Translations under genes and position numbers: made by a program | Part shown: piece by piece, positions 18,421-26,553 of the stretch | How the letters are laid out: every line of letters starts with the position of its first letter | Numbering within the stretch: the first letter of the stretch is position 1 | Source: an uncultured Eubacteriales bacterium | GTDB taxonomy: Bacteria; Bacillota; Clostridia; Christensenellales; Borkfalkiaceae | Direction of reading: 5' to 3' | DNA: 64,000 nt | Assembly (NCBI GenBank): GCA_900543915.1 | Contig: UQTB01000004.1 | Location: 48,799 to 112,798 of the forward strand | The notes under the pieces: model-generated | The model's input: only the letters and a program-made list of their open reading frames with translations | The model's database searches: none | Told to the model about the DNA's origin: nothing

Positions 18421-19356
18421 ATGGGCTTTTATGCGGAAGTGCGGGCGGAGATCGTCCGCAAACTCCCCGAACGGGGGGAGGAACGGCGCGCGTTTTTGTC
18501 CGGCTATCTCAGGGCCGCGGGAAGCGTGCTGTACCGGGGCGGGAAATTCGGCTTTTCCTTCGCGGCGGACGAGCCCGAGCTGGCGGATTTTCTCTGCGAG
18601 GCGCTCAACGATCTGTACGGGGCGGAGATCAGCGAGGCGGAGATCGAGGAGGACAAGCTCAACCGCAAGGAGAAGATCGCGGTCGAGTGCTTTTCCGCGG
18701 GCGCCGCGCGCATATTGGCGGATCTCGGCATCGTCACGCCTGCCAGAGAGCTGGACTTTTCGCTGGCGCACTCCTTTTTGTCGGACGACCGCCTGCGCCG
18801 CTCCTACCTGCGCGGGATGTTTCTGGGCGCCGGCTACGTTACGCTTCCCTCCGGCGGGGGGAGCAAGACGGGGTATCACCTCGAGTTTATCTTTTCCTGC
18901 TACGAAGTGGCGGCGGAATTTTCAGATTATTTGGCGCAGATCTCCGTTTTCCCCACGCTGACCGAGCGAAAGGAACATTTTATCGTCTATGTGAAGAGCT
19001 CGGAGGAGATCAAGGATTTCTTCGCGCTCCTCAGCCTGCCGAAGTCCGTTCTCCGCATCACCGACTGCATGGTGGAGCGGGAGATCCGCGGCGCGGTGAA
19101 CCGCCAGCGGAACTGCGACGTCGGCAACGTCACCAAGCAGGTCGCCGCCTCCGAAAAGCAGATCGCTGCGATCGGGAAGATCGACGCGGCGATCGGACTC
19201 TCCGAACTGCCGGACGCCTTGCAGATCACCGCGAAAGCGAGGAGGGATTACCCCGAGGAGACGCTCGCGGAACTTGCCGAGCGCCTCTCCGTCACCAAAA
19301 GCTGCCTGAACCACCGCCTGCGCAAGCTGGTGGAGCTGGCCGATGAATTGAACTGA
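18421..19356 (+). CDS. whiA: DNA-binding protein WhiA
   Basis: Conserved Gram-positive regulator that couples division and nutrient state; in Streptomyces it controls sporulation genes. 311 residues: N-terminal LAGLIDADG-homing-endonuclease-like region (about 15-210, with YLRGMFLGAGYV near 130), then a C-terminal helix-turn-helix (about 220-305, NRQRNCDVGNV and the LSVTKSCLNHRLRKL recognition region). ATG at 18421, two bases after the PHP gene. In many Firmicutes rapZ and yvcK lie between murB and whiA; both are missing from this position. Confidence 0.94.
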   Translation: MGFYAEVRAEIVRKLPERGEERRAFLSGYLRAAGSVLYRGGKFGFSFAADEPELADFLCEALNDLYGAEISEAEIEEDKLNRKEKIAVECFSAGAARILADLGIVTPARELDFSLAHSFLSDDRLRRSYLRGMFLGAGYVTLPSGGGSKTGYHLEFIFSCYEVAAEFSDYLAQISVFPTLTERKEHFIVYVKSSEEIKDFFALLSLPKSVLRITDCMVEREIRGAVNRQRNCDVGNVTKQVAASEKQIAAIGKIDAAIGLSELPDALQITAKARRDYPEETLAELAERLSVTKSCLNHRLRKLVELADELN

Positions 19357-19371
19357 TACAAAGGATACGTT

Positions 19372-22300
19372 ATGGGCGATTTTGTACATCTGCATTTGCA
19401 CACCGAATATTCGCTGCTGGACGGCGCAGCGCGGATCGACGATCTCTTTCGAAAGGTAAAGGAAAAGGGCATGGACGCCGTCGCCATCACCGACCACGGC
19501 AATATGTTCGGCACGCTGTATTTCGCGGAGTGCGCGAAGAAAGCGGGCGTCAAGGCGATCATCGGCTGCGAGCTTTACCTTTGCAGCGACTATACGGATA
19601 AGACGCCGCAGTCGGATACCGACCACCTGATTTTGCTGTGCAAGAACAAGATCGGGTATAAAAATCTCGTCAAGCTGGACTCCATCGCCTATGTGGACGG
19701 ATTCTACTATAAGCCGCGCGTGGATTACAAGACGCTGCGCGAGCACAGCGAGGGGCTGATCTGCACGTCCGCCTGTCTCGCCGGGCGGGTGGCGAAGCGG
19801 CTTTTGCGCAACGACTACGAGGGCGCGCGCGCGACGGCGGCGGAACTGAAAGATATCTTCGGGGAGGATTTCTATCTGGAGATCCAGGATCACGGTCTCT
19901 CCGAACAGAAGGCGATTATTCCGCTCATTATGTCCATCGCGGAAGAGCTGGATATCCCGCTGGTCGCCACCAACGACGTCCACTATCTGGAGCGGGAAGA
20001 CGCCGAGATGCAGGACGTCGTCATGTGCATCAGCATGAAAAAGACGATCGACGATCCCAACCGGCTGAAGATGGAATCCGATCAGAGCTATCTGAAGAGC
20101 CCCGAGGAGATGAAGGCGCTCTTCCCGTACTGTCCGGAAGCCGTTGCGAACACGGTGAAGATCGCGGAAAAGGTGACAGAACCGGTATTCGACCTGAACG
20201 AGAAATGCGAGCCCATCCGCGATAAGACTCTGATCCCGGGCTATGTCCCCGACAACGGGCAGTCCGCTTACGACTTTCTGAAAGATCTCGCGGAAAAGGG
20301 CTTAAAAGAGCGCTACCCCGTCATTACGCCGGAGATCCGCGAGCGCTTCGATTACGAGCTCAACACCATCCACACGATGGGTTTCATCGAATACTATCTC
20401 ATCGTTTGGGATTTCATCAACTACGCCAAGAGCGTCGGGATCCCGGTGGGAGCGGGGCGAGGCAGCGGCGTCTCTTCCATCATCGCCTATTCGGTCGGCA
20501 TCACGGACGTCGATCCGCTGAAATACTCCCTCCTCTTCGAGCGCTTTCTGAACATCGAACGCGTCAGCATGCCGGACTTCGACATCGACTTTTCGGACGA
20601 GCGCCGCGGCGAAGTCGTGGAATACGTCCGCAGAAAATACGGGTCGGATAAGGTCGCGCAGATCGTCACGTTCGGTACGCTCGCTTCCAAAGCGGCGATC
20701 AAGGACGTCGCGCGCGTCTATAAAGTCCCCTATTCGGAGGTGGATCGGATCACCAAGCTGATGGACGGCAAGTCCACGATCCCCGAGAGCCTGGGGCTCA
20801 AAAAGAATAAGGACGGGGTGGACGTCAGCGTCAAGGAACTCAGGGAGATCTACGACGAGGACATGAACCTGCGGAAAATCATCGACATGGCGATGCGCGT
20901 GGAGGGGCTGCCGCGCAACACCTCCATGCACGCGGCGGGCGTCGTCATCTGCGCGAAGCCCATTGCGGACAACGTCCCCCTCCAGCGGAGCGGCGAGGAT
21001 ATCACCACCCAGTTCGACATGAAGGAAGTGGAGCAGCTGGGCATGCTGAAAATGGACTTTCTGGGGCTGCGGACTCTGACGGACGTCAAGAAAGCGGTGG
21101 ATTACGTCAAGGAAGATTTCGGCGTTGACATCGATTTTCATAAAATCGGATATGAAGACATGGGCGCTTACGAGCTCATCGGCGAGGGCGATACGGACGC
21201 GGTGTTCCAGCTGGAAAGTCCGGGGATGAAAAAGTTTATGAGAAACCTCCGCCCCACTACGTTTGAGGACATCATCGCGGGCATTTCCCTCTACCGCCCG
21301 GGCCCCATGGATTCCATCCCCAACTATATCAAATTCAAGCACAATCCGGATACCATCGTCTACAAGCACGAGCTGCTGCGGCCCATTTTGGAAGCGTCGT
21401 ACGGCACGCTCATCTATCAGGAGCAGGTCATGCAGGTCTGCCAGCAGCTGGGCGGGTTTTCTCTGGGGCAGGCGGACATCGTCCGCCGCGCAATGGGCAA
21501 GAAGAACGCCGACGAGATGGAGCGGCAGAAAAAGATCTTCGTGTACGGCGGAATCGGCGACAAGGGGCAGACCATCGACGGCGCGATCAAGCGGGGCGTG
21601 CCCGAAGCGGTGGCGATCGATATTTTCGACGAGATGGCGGGCTTCGCGAAGTACGCGTTCAACAAGTCGCACGCGGCGGCTTACGCGGCGCTTTCCTATC
21701 AGACGGCGTATCTGAAAAAATATTACCCGAACGAGTTTCTCTGTTCCATTTTAAATAACCGCGTCAACAACATCGAGGAAGTGACGAAGTACCTCCTGTA
21801 CTTAAAGAGCCGCAACGTGCCCGTCTATCCGCCGGATATCAACATGAGCAAGCCCTATTTTTCCTGCGAGGGGAAGGGCGTTCGCTTCGGGCTGGTCGCG
21901 CTCCGCAACGTCGGCTTGTCCAACATCAACGCCATCGTGGACGAGCGGAACGAAAACGGGAAATTCGCCTCGTTTGAAGATTTCATCATGCGCTGCGGCG
22001 GGATGGGACTGAATAAGCGGCTGGTGGAAAACATGATTCTCGCCGGCGTGTTCGATTCCTTCGGGATCTACCGTTCCCGGCTGATCGCCGTCTACGAAGA
22101 GCTGCTGGACCGCGTTGCGCTCATCAACAAGCAGAAAAATTCCGATCAGATCAGTCTGTTCGGGGATATTTTGCAGGAGGAGATCGAACTCGTGGCAAAC
22201 TATCCGGAGATCGACGAATATCCGCACGCCTACAAGCTCGCCAAGGAAAAGGCGGTTTTGGGCGTATATATCTCCGGCCATCCGCTGGAAAGCTACATGA

Positions 22301-22893
22301 ACCGGATCAAATCGACGACCTTCAACACGGGGCTGCTCTCCTACTACGACGAGGACGAGGACGGCAGCCGGACCTATACCGAGATCAAAAACGACATGTC
22401 CGTTTCCATGTGCGGAGTCGTTTTAAGCACGCACCGCATCAATACGCGCAGCGGGCAGACCATGCTCGCGGTGACGCTGGAAGATCTCTACGGGCAGCTG
22501 GAGTGCATCGTGTTCCCCAAAAATTACGATAAGTTAAAGACGGTCGCGGTGGAAGAGGCGGTCGTCGTGGTGTCCGGGCGGCTTCAGATCAAGGAGAACG
22601 AGGTCAAGATCCTGGCGGAAAAGATGGAGTCGGTGGAAGAAGAACAGCGCGCAAAGCCCGCCGATCCGGGGGCGCGCGAGACGCTCGGGCTGATTCTGCC
22701 CGATTCGGACGCAGTCTTAAACGACGTCTTCGACGTTCTCACCTCCTACCGCGGCGATATCCCGGTGATTATCAACCGCGGCGGAAAAAACTACACCATC
22801 AAAGACCGCGTCAGAAAATGCGAGGGCTTAAAGGGCGAGCTCTCCGCCGTCATCGGCGAGAAGAACGTTGTGTTTTTTATGAAAAAGCAATAA
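19372..22893 (+). CDS. dnaE: DNA polymerase III subunit alpha (DnaE)
   Basis: Replicative C-family DNA polymerase, 1173 residues. N-terminal PHP domain (VHLHLHTEYSLLDGA at 4-18), polymerase core with the catalytic PDFDIDFSDERR near 401-412, finger region with Y-R-PGPM and KSHAAAYA motifs, tandem helix-hairpin-helix region and a C-terminal OB fold (about 990-1070). The length fits DnaE1/DnaE3-type enzymes rather than PolC. Fifteen bases after whiA, with AAAGGA as ribosome-binding site. Confidence 0.96.
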   Translation: MGDFVHLHLHTEYSLLDGAARIDDLFRKVKEKGMDAVAITDHGNMFGTLYFAECAKKAGVKAIIGCELYLCSDYTDKTPQSDTDHLILLCKNKIGYKNLVKLDSIAYVDGFYYKPRVDYKTLREHSEGLICTSACLAGRVAKRLLRNDYEGARATAAELKDIFGEDFYLEIQDHGLSEQKAIIPLIMSIAEELDIPLVATNDVHYLEREDAEMQDVVMCISMKKTIDDPNRLKMESDQSYLKSPEEMKALFPYCPEAVANTVKIAEKVTEPVFDLNEKCEPIRDKTLIPGYVPDNGQSAYDFLKDLAEKGLKERYPVITPEIRERFDYELNTIHTMGFIEYYLIVWDFINYAKSVGIPVGAGRGSGVSSIIAYSVGITDVDPLKYSLLFERFLNIERVSMPDFDIDFSDERRGEVVEYVRRKYGSDKVAQIVTFGTLASKAAIKDVARVYKVPYSEVDRITKLMDGKSTIPESLGLKKNKDGVDVSVKELREIYDEDMNLRKIIDMAMRVEGLPRNTSMHAAGVVICAKPIADNVPLQRSGEDITTQFDMKEVEQLGMLKMDFLGLRTLTDVKKAVDYVKEDFGVDIDFHKIGYEDMGAYELIGEGDTDAVFQLESPGMKKFMRNLRPTTFEDIIAGISLYRPGPMDSIPNYIKFKHNPDTIVYKHELLRPILEASYGTLIYQEQVMQVCQQLGGFSLGQADIVRRAMGKKNADEMERQKKIFVYGGIGDKGQTIDGAIKRGVPEAVAIDIFDEMAGFAKYAFNKSHAAAYAALSYQTAYLKKYYPNEFLCSILNNRVNNIEEVTKYLLYLKSRNVPVYPPDINMSKPYFSCEGKGVRFGLVALRNVGLSNINAIVDERNENGKFASFEDFIMRCGGMGLNKRLVENMILAGVFDSFGIYRSRLIAVYEELLDRVALINKQKNSDQISLFGDILQEEIELVANYPEIDEYPHAYKLAKEKAVLGVYISGHPLESYMNRIKSTTFNTGLLSYYDEDEDGSRTYTEIKNDMSVSMCGVVLSTHRINTRSGQTMLAVTLEDLYGQLECIVFPKNYDKLKTVAVEEAVVVVSGRLQIKENEVKILAEKMESVEEEQRAKPADPGARETLGLILPDSDAVLNDVFDVLTSYRGDIPVIINRGGKNYTIKDRVRKCEGLKGELSAVIGEKNVVFFMKKQ

Positions 22894-22929
22894 ATGTTTT
22901 GCGAAAGCGTGGAAAATTTCGCCCCGATA

Positions 22930-22938
22930 TGGTACAAT
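22930..22938 (+). promoter_or_regulatory. extended -10 promoter for pfkA
   Basis: TGGTACAAT: an extended -10 (TG at 22930-22931, TACAAT at 22933-22938) without a good -35, about 45 bases upstream of pfkA. Confidence 0.45.
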
Positions 22939-22983
22939 AAGATCGAGAGGGAAAATGGGAAATACGGACAAAGAGGAAACAGT

Positions 22984-23946
22984 ATGAAAAAAATAGCGGT
23001 TTTGACGAGCGGCGGCGACGCGCCCGGTATGAACGCCTGCATCCGCGCGGTGGTGCGCACCGCGCTCTATTACGGTATGGAAGTATACGGCGTGGAACGC
23101 GGCTATATGGGGCTCATCAACGGGGACTTTATCCCGCTCAATTCGCGCTCGGTTTCGGATATGATCCACAAGGGAGGCACGTTTTTAAAGACGGCGCGCT
23201 GTCCCGAATTCACCGCTCCCGAGGGGCGGAAAAAGGCCGCGGACGAGATGAAAAAGCGGGGGATCGAGGGGCTGGTCGTCATCGGCGGCGACGGTTCCTT
23301 TCACGGCGGACAGCTTTTGAGCCGCGAATTCGGCTTTAAAGTGGTCGGGATCCCCGGGACCATTGACAACGATCTGGGATATACGGACTATACGCTGGGC
23401 TTCGATACGGCGGTCAACACCGTCCTTTGGGCGATCAACAGCCTGCGGGATACCATGCACTCGCATGACCGCGTCTGCGTTCTGGAGGTCATGGGGCGGC
23501 ACTGCGGGGATATCGCGCTCTATTCGGGCGTGGCGGGCGGCGCGGAGTTTATTCTGCTCCCCGAAAAGCCCTTCGATCTCTCGGAAGTCGCCGCGGAGCT
23601 CAATAAATCTTACGCGCGCGGCAAAACGTCCAACATGATTATTCTTGCCGAAGGCGCGGGGAACCGGGACGAGATCGTGAACTACCTCAGCGAGAAGACG
23701 GGGCTCAGCATCAAGACCATCGTGTTAGGGCACATTCAGCGCGGGGGGGCGCCCTCGCTGTCCGACCGCATCCTCGCGGCGAAATTCGGCAACCGCGCCG
23801 TGGACTGCCTGCAGAAGGGAGACCCCAGCTGCGTGATCGGGATCCGGGACAACAAGATCATCGAAGTGGATTTCGAGGAAGTTTTCAATGTGAAAAAACA
23901 GTTTGACGAGGATCTCTACGAGACCGCGCGCATTCTGGGATTATAA
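22984..23946 (+). CDS. pfkA: ATP-dependent 6-phosphofructokinase
   Basis: Glycolytic enzyme converting fructose 6-phosphate to the 1,6-bisphosphate. 320 residues, the length of bacterial PfkA. The nucleotide loop SGGDAPGMN is at about 10-18, GGDGS (the Gly form that accepts ATP) near 103-107, catalytic PGTIDNDL near 126-133 and the MGRHCGDIA effector/substrate region near 170. ATG at 22984 with AGAGGAAA upstream. It follows dnaE, a frequent Firmicutes arrangement. The next gene encodes a second phosphofructokinase of the PPi type. Confidence 0.95.
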   Translation: MKKIAVLTSGGDAPGMNACIRAVVRTALYYGMEVYGVERGYMGLINGDFIPLNSRSVSDMIHKGGTFLKTARCPEFTAPEGRKKAADEMKKRGIEGLVVIGGDGSFHGGQLLSREFGFKVVGIPGTIDNDLGYTDYTLGFDTAVNTVLWAINSLRDTMHSHDRVCVLEVMGRHCGDIALYSGVAGGAEFILLPEKPFDLSEVAAELNKSYARGKTSNMIILAEGAGNRDEIVNYLSEKTGLSIKTIVLGHIQRGGAPSLSDRILAAKFGNRAVDCLQKGDPSCVIGIRDNKIIEVDFEEVFNVKKQFDEDLYETARILGL

Positions 23947-23959
23947 AAAGGAGAGAAAC

Positions 23960-25204
23960 ATGGAAGGAGCTTTGAAGGGAGCGCTGCTGTTCGCGCAGTC
24001 CGGCGGGCCGACCGCCGTCATCAACGCGAGCGCGGCAGGCGTCTTTACCGAGGCGCTGAACACCGACTGCATCACCGCCGTTTACGGCTCGCATTACGGC
24101 GTCAAGGGGATTTTGGACGAGGAGATCTACGATATTTCCAAGGAATCGCCGGAGACGATCGAGCAGCTGAAATACACCCCCTCTTCGGCATTGGGCTCCG
24201 TTCGCTACAAACTCGGGAATCCGGAGGAAGATCCCCGCGAATTCGAGAAGATCCTGTCCGTGTTCCGGCGGCTTGAAGTGCGCTATTTCATCTACAACGG
24301 CGGAAACGACAGCATGGATACCTGCGACAAGATCTCCCGCTATTTTGAAAAGAGCGGGTACGAATGCCGCATCATGGGGGTGCCCAAGACCATCGACAAC
24401 GATCTCGCCGGCACCGACCACTGTCCGGGCTACGGCAGCGCGGCAAAATACATAGCGACGACGATTACCGAGCTCGCGCTGGATTCCAAGGTCTATGACA
24501 CGGGATCCGTGCTGATCTGCGAGGCGATGGGGAGAAACGCAGGATGGCTGACCGCCGCTTCCGCGCTGGCGGGACTCTGCGGAGAGGGGCCCGATCTCAT
24601 CTATCTTCCCGAAATCTCCTTCAGCTTTGACCGCTTTCTGTCCGACGTATCGAAGGTCTGCGAAAAAAAGAACAATAAATGCGTCGTCGTCGTGTCCGAA
24701 GGCATCCGCTTTGCGGACGGGCGCTACGTGGGCGAATTCGGCATTGAAGAGACCGATCGGTTCGGCCACGCGCAGATGGGCGGCGTGTGCAATATCCTGA
24801 AGCGGCTGGTAAAGGAGAAGCTGGGCGTCAAGGTGCGCGCCATCGAGTTCAGCCTGATGCAGCGGTGCGCGGCGCACCTCGCGTCGGGGACGGATATCGA
24901 AGAAGCCTTCGGCGCGGGGGCGGCGGCAGTCCGCTACGCGGCCGGCGGCGAAACGGGAAAAATGGTCACTCTGGAACGGGTTTCGGACGAAGCGTACCGC
25001 GTCGCTTACGGCGTGACGCCCCTTTCCATGGCTGCCAATCACGAAAAGACCGTACCTATCTCCTGGATCAACGCGGAGGGGAACGGTCTGACGGAGGAAT
25101 TCATCGCTTACGCGCTCCCGCTGATTCAGGGCGAGACCGGGCTGAAAAAGGCCAACGGTCTTCCGGCGTTTGTTTCCCTGAAAAAGGAAAAAGCCGCGCT
25201 CTGA
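23960..25204 (+). CDS. PPi-type phosphofructokinase
   Basis: 414-residue long-form phosphofructokinase, probably diphosphate-fructose-6-phosphate 1-phosphotransferase, a reversible step that uses PPi instead of ATP. The phosphoryl-donor loop reads GGNDS near 108-112: Asp stands at the position that is Gly in ATP enzymes, the hallmark of PPi use. The active site PKTIDNDL near 140-147 has Lys instead of the Gly of ATP enzymes, another PPi-type mark. ATG at 23960 with AAAGGAGAG upstream, 13 bases after pfkA, so both are cotranscribed. Donor specificity is inferred from these residues only. Confidence 0.88.
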   Translation: MEGALKGALLFAQSGGPTAVINASAAGVFTEALNTDCITAVYGSHYGVKGILDEEIYDISKESPETIEQLKYTPSSALGSVRYKLGNPEEDPREFEKILSVFRRLEVRYFIYNGGNDSMDTCDKISRYFEKSGYECRIMGVPKTIDNDLAGTDHCPGYGSAAKYIATTITELALDSKVYDTGSVLICEAMGRNAGWLTAASALAGLCGEGPDLIYLPEISFSFDRFLSDVSKVCEKKNNKCVVVVSEGIRFADGRYVGEFGIEETDRFGHAQMGGVCNILKRLVKEKLGVKVRAIEFSLMQRCAAHLASGTDIEEAFGAGAAAVRYAAGGETGKMVTLERVSDEAYRVAYGVTPLSMAANHEKTVPISWINAEGNGLTEEFIAYALPLIQGETGLKKANGLPAFVSLKKEKAAL

Positions 25205-25230
25205 ACTTCCGCCTGAAAATAATAAATTGA

Positions 25231-25272
25231 AAGAAAAAAACGCTCCTGCTTTTTAAATTTGCAGGAGCGTTT
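25231..25272 (-). terminator. intrinsic terminator, best oriented for the leftward araC-type gene
   Basis: Perfect 12-bp stem AAACGCTCCTGC / GCAGGAGCGTTT with an 11-base loop. On the minus strand it is followed by seven T; on the plus strand the T tract is weak. It may serve both converging units. Confidence 0.75.
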
Positions 25273-25454
25273 GTATATTTGGATGCCGTTGCGTGCAGAG
25301 CCTCTGAGGGAAAACAGAATTGTAAAATTCAAGTCAGTACAAAGGAGATTCGCATGAGCTGCCGCAGGCATTTGGCCACAGAAGATCGCTTTTCCCCGCC
25401 TCCGCCTGCGGCCGTAAACCGTAGCGAAAATACGCTCCCGCACTGGGGCGGCCG

Positions 25455-26369
25455 TTATTTCTTCTCGTCCTGATAGTGCAGGCGGTATGCGCCCGGCGTA
25501 AAGCCGGTGTAACGCTTGAAAATATTGTAAAAGAACTTTGTGTCGTTATAGCCAACCGACTGCATCACCGCGTTGACCGAGAGGTCGGACTGCGCCAGCA
25601 GTTCGCACGCCTTTTCCACTCTCACCTCGTGCAGGAAGTTAATCAGACTCTTTCCCGTATTCTTTTTGAATACCGTCTGAAAATAGCGGGGGGAGAGAAA
25701 GGTCTTCTTTGCGATCTCCTCCAGTTTGAAGGATTCAAAGGAATTCTTCTCCAAATAATCGATCACGATCTTCGCGTAGTCTGTCTTTTCGTCCTTTTTC
25801 TTTTGTTCGTTGATGGTAGTATACCGGCGGAAGAGCTTAATGCAGAGAATGGAGAGGTAATGCTTGAGGATCTCCTGCGAGCCGGACCTGTCTTCGTTGT
25901 ATTCGCGCAGCATTTCGGTGAACAGCGCGCCGAACTCGTCGATTTTCATCTGCAGTTCGATGCTTTCCGCCGTAATTTTCTGGATTTCCGAAATGTTGGC
26001 AAATACGGCGAGCTTGACGATGTCCTTTGCGTTGTTGCAGGTGAACGCGTCCGCGGAGAGCGCCGTGGGGAGAAACATGCAGTTGATCCAGTTGAAGTTG
26101 CTGGAAACGGCGTTGTAGTTGTGCACGCTGTTCTTGCCGATAAAAAAGACGTCCCCGCGCTTTACCGCGTGCCGCTTGCCGTTGAGGATATGTTCTCCCA
26201 CGCCGTCCTTGATATAGGCGATTTCCAGATACTCGTGGCAGTGATCGACGAGGGAATTCGGCACGAATACGGATTCGGTCATGACGACGCTCTTGCCCTT
26301 TTTGAAAAAATCGTCTATGTGATAGTGATACATAATGCCTCCCGGGCGGTCGCTTTTTCGGATGTTCAT
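25455..26369 (-). CDS. AraC family transcriptional regulator
   Basis: 304-residue sugar-type regulator: N-terminal cupin-like sensor domain (about 15-140, with HCHEYLEI and GDVFFIGKNSVH), a linker, and a C-terminal double helix-turn-helix (about 198-300, LEEIAKKTFLSPRYF and AVMQSVGYNDTKFFYNIFKRYTG). Start chosen at 26369 (MNIRKSD) with AAGGGG seven bases upstream; an ATG at 26333 (MYHYHID) with GGGAGG close upstream is an alternative. It is the only minus-strand gene and is divergent from the six-gene carbohydrate operon, which it most likely controls. Confidence 0.9.
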   Translation of the reverse strand: MNIRKSDRPGGIMYHYHIDDFFKKGKSVVMTESVFVPNSLVDHCHEYLEIAYIKDGVGEHILNGKRHAVKRGDVFFIGKNSVHNYNAVSSNFNWINCMFLPTALSADAFTCNNAKDIVKLAVFANISEIQKITAESIELQMKIDEFGALFTEMLREYNEDRSGSQEILKHYLSILCIKLFRRYTTINEQKKKDEKTDYAKIVIDYLEKNSFESFKLEEIAKKTFLSPRYFQTVFKKNTGKSLINFLHEVRVEKACELLAQSDLSVNAVMQSVGYNDTKFFYNIFKRYTGFTPGAYRLHYQDEKK

Positions 26370-26431
26370 ATGTCGACCCCTTATTATCATACCACATTTT
26401 TCGGAAAATGCAAGAGGAACGTCAAATTTTT

Positions 26432-26474
26432 TTAGGCTTTGTTTATTTTTTTAAAATTAGGTCGTTTTGCCTAA
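26432..26474. promoter_or_regulatory. putative operator: three TTAGG half-sites
   Basis: TTAGG at 26432-26436 and 26457-26461 (25 bases apart, same orientation) and the inverted CCTAA at 26470-26474, giving TTAGG-N8-CCTAA. They lie between the divergent AraC gene and the operon, upstream of the -10. Assignment to the AraC protein is inference. Confidence 0.4.
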
Positions 26475-26517
26475 CAAGTTGGCGCAGTTACCTATTTCTT
26501 TTTCGCGAATTGCTTTT

Positions 26518-26523
26518 TATAAT
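26518..26523 (+). promoter_or_regulatory. -10 element of the carbohydrate operon
   Basis: TATAAT at 26518-26523 without a recognisable -35 17 bases upstream, which suits an activator-dependent promoter. GGAGGAG precedes the first start codon. Confidence 0.5.
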
Positions 26524-26553
26524 AAAGGAAACAATAAAATTGGAGGAGTTAAG

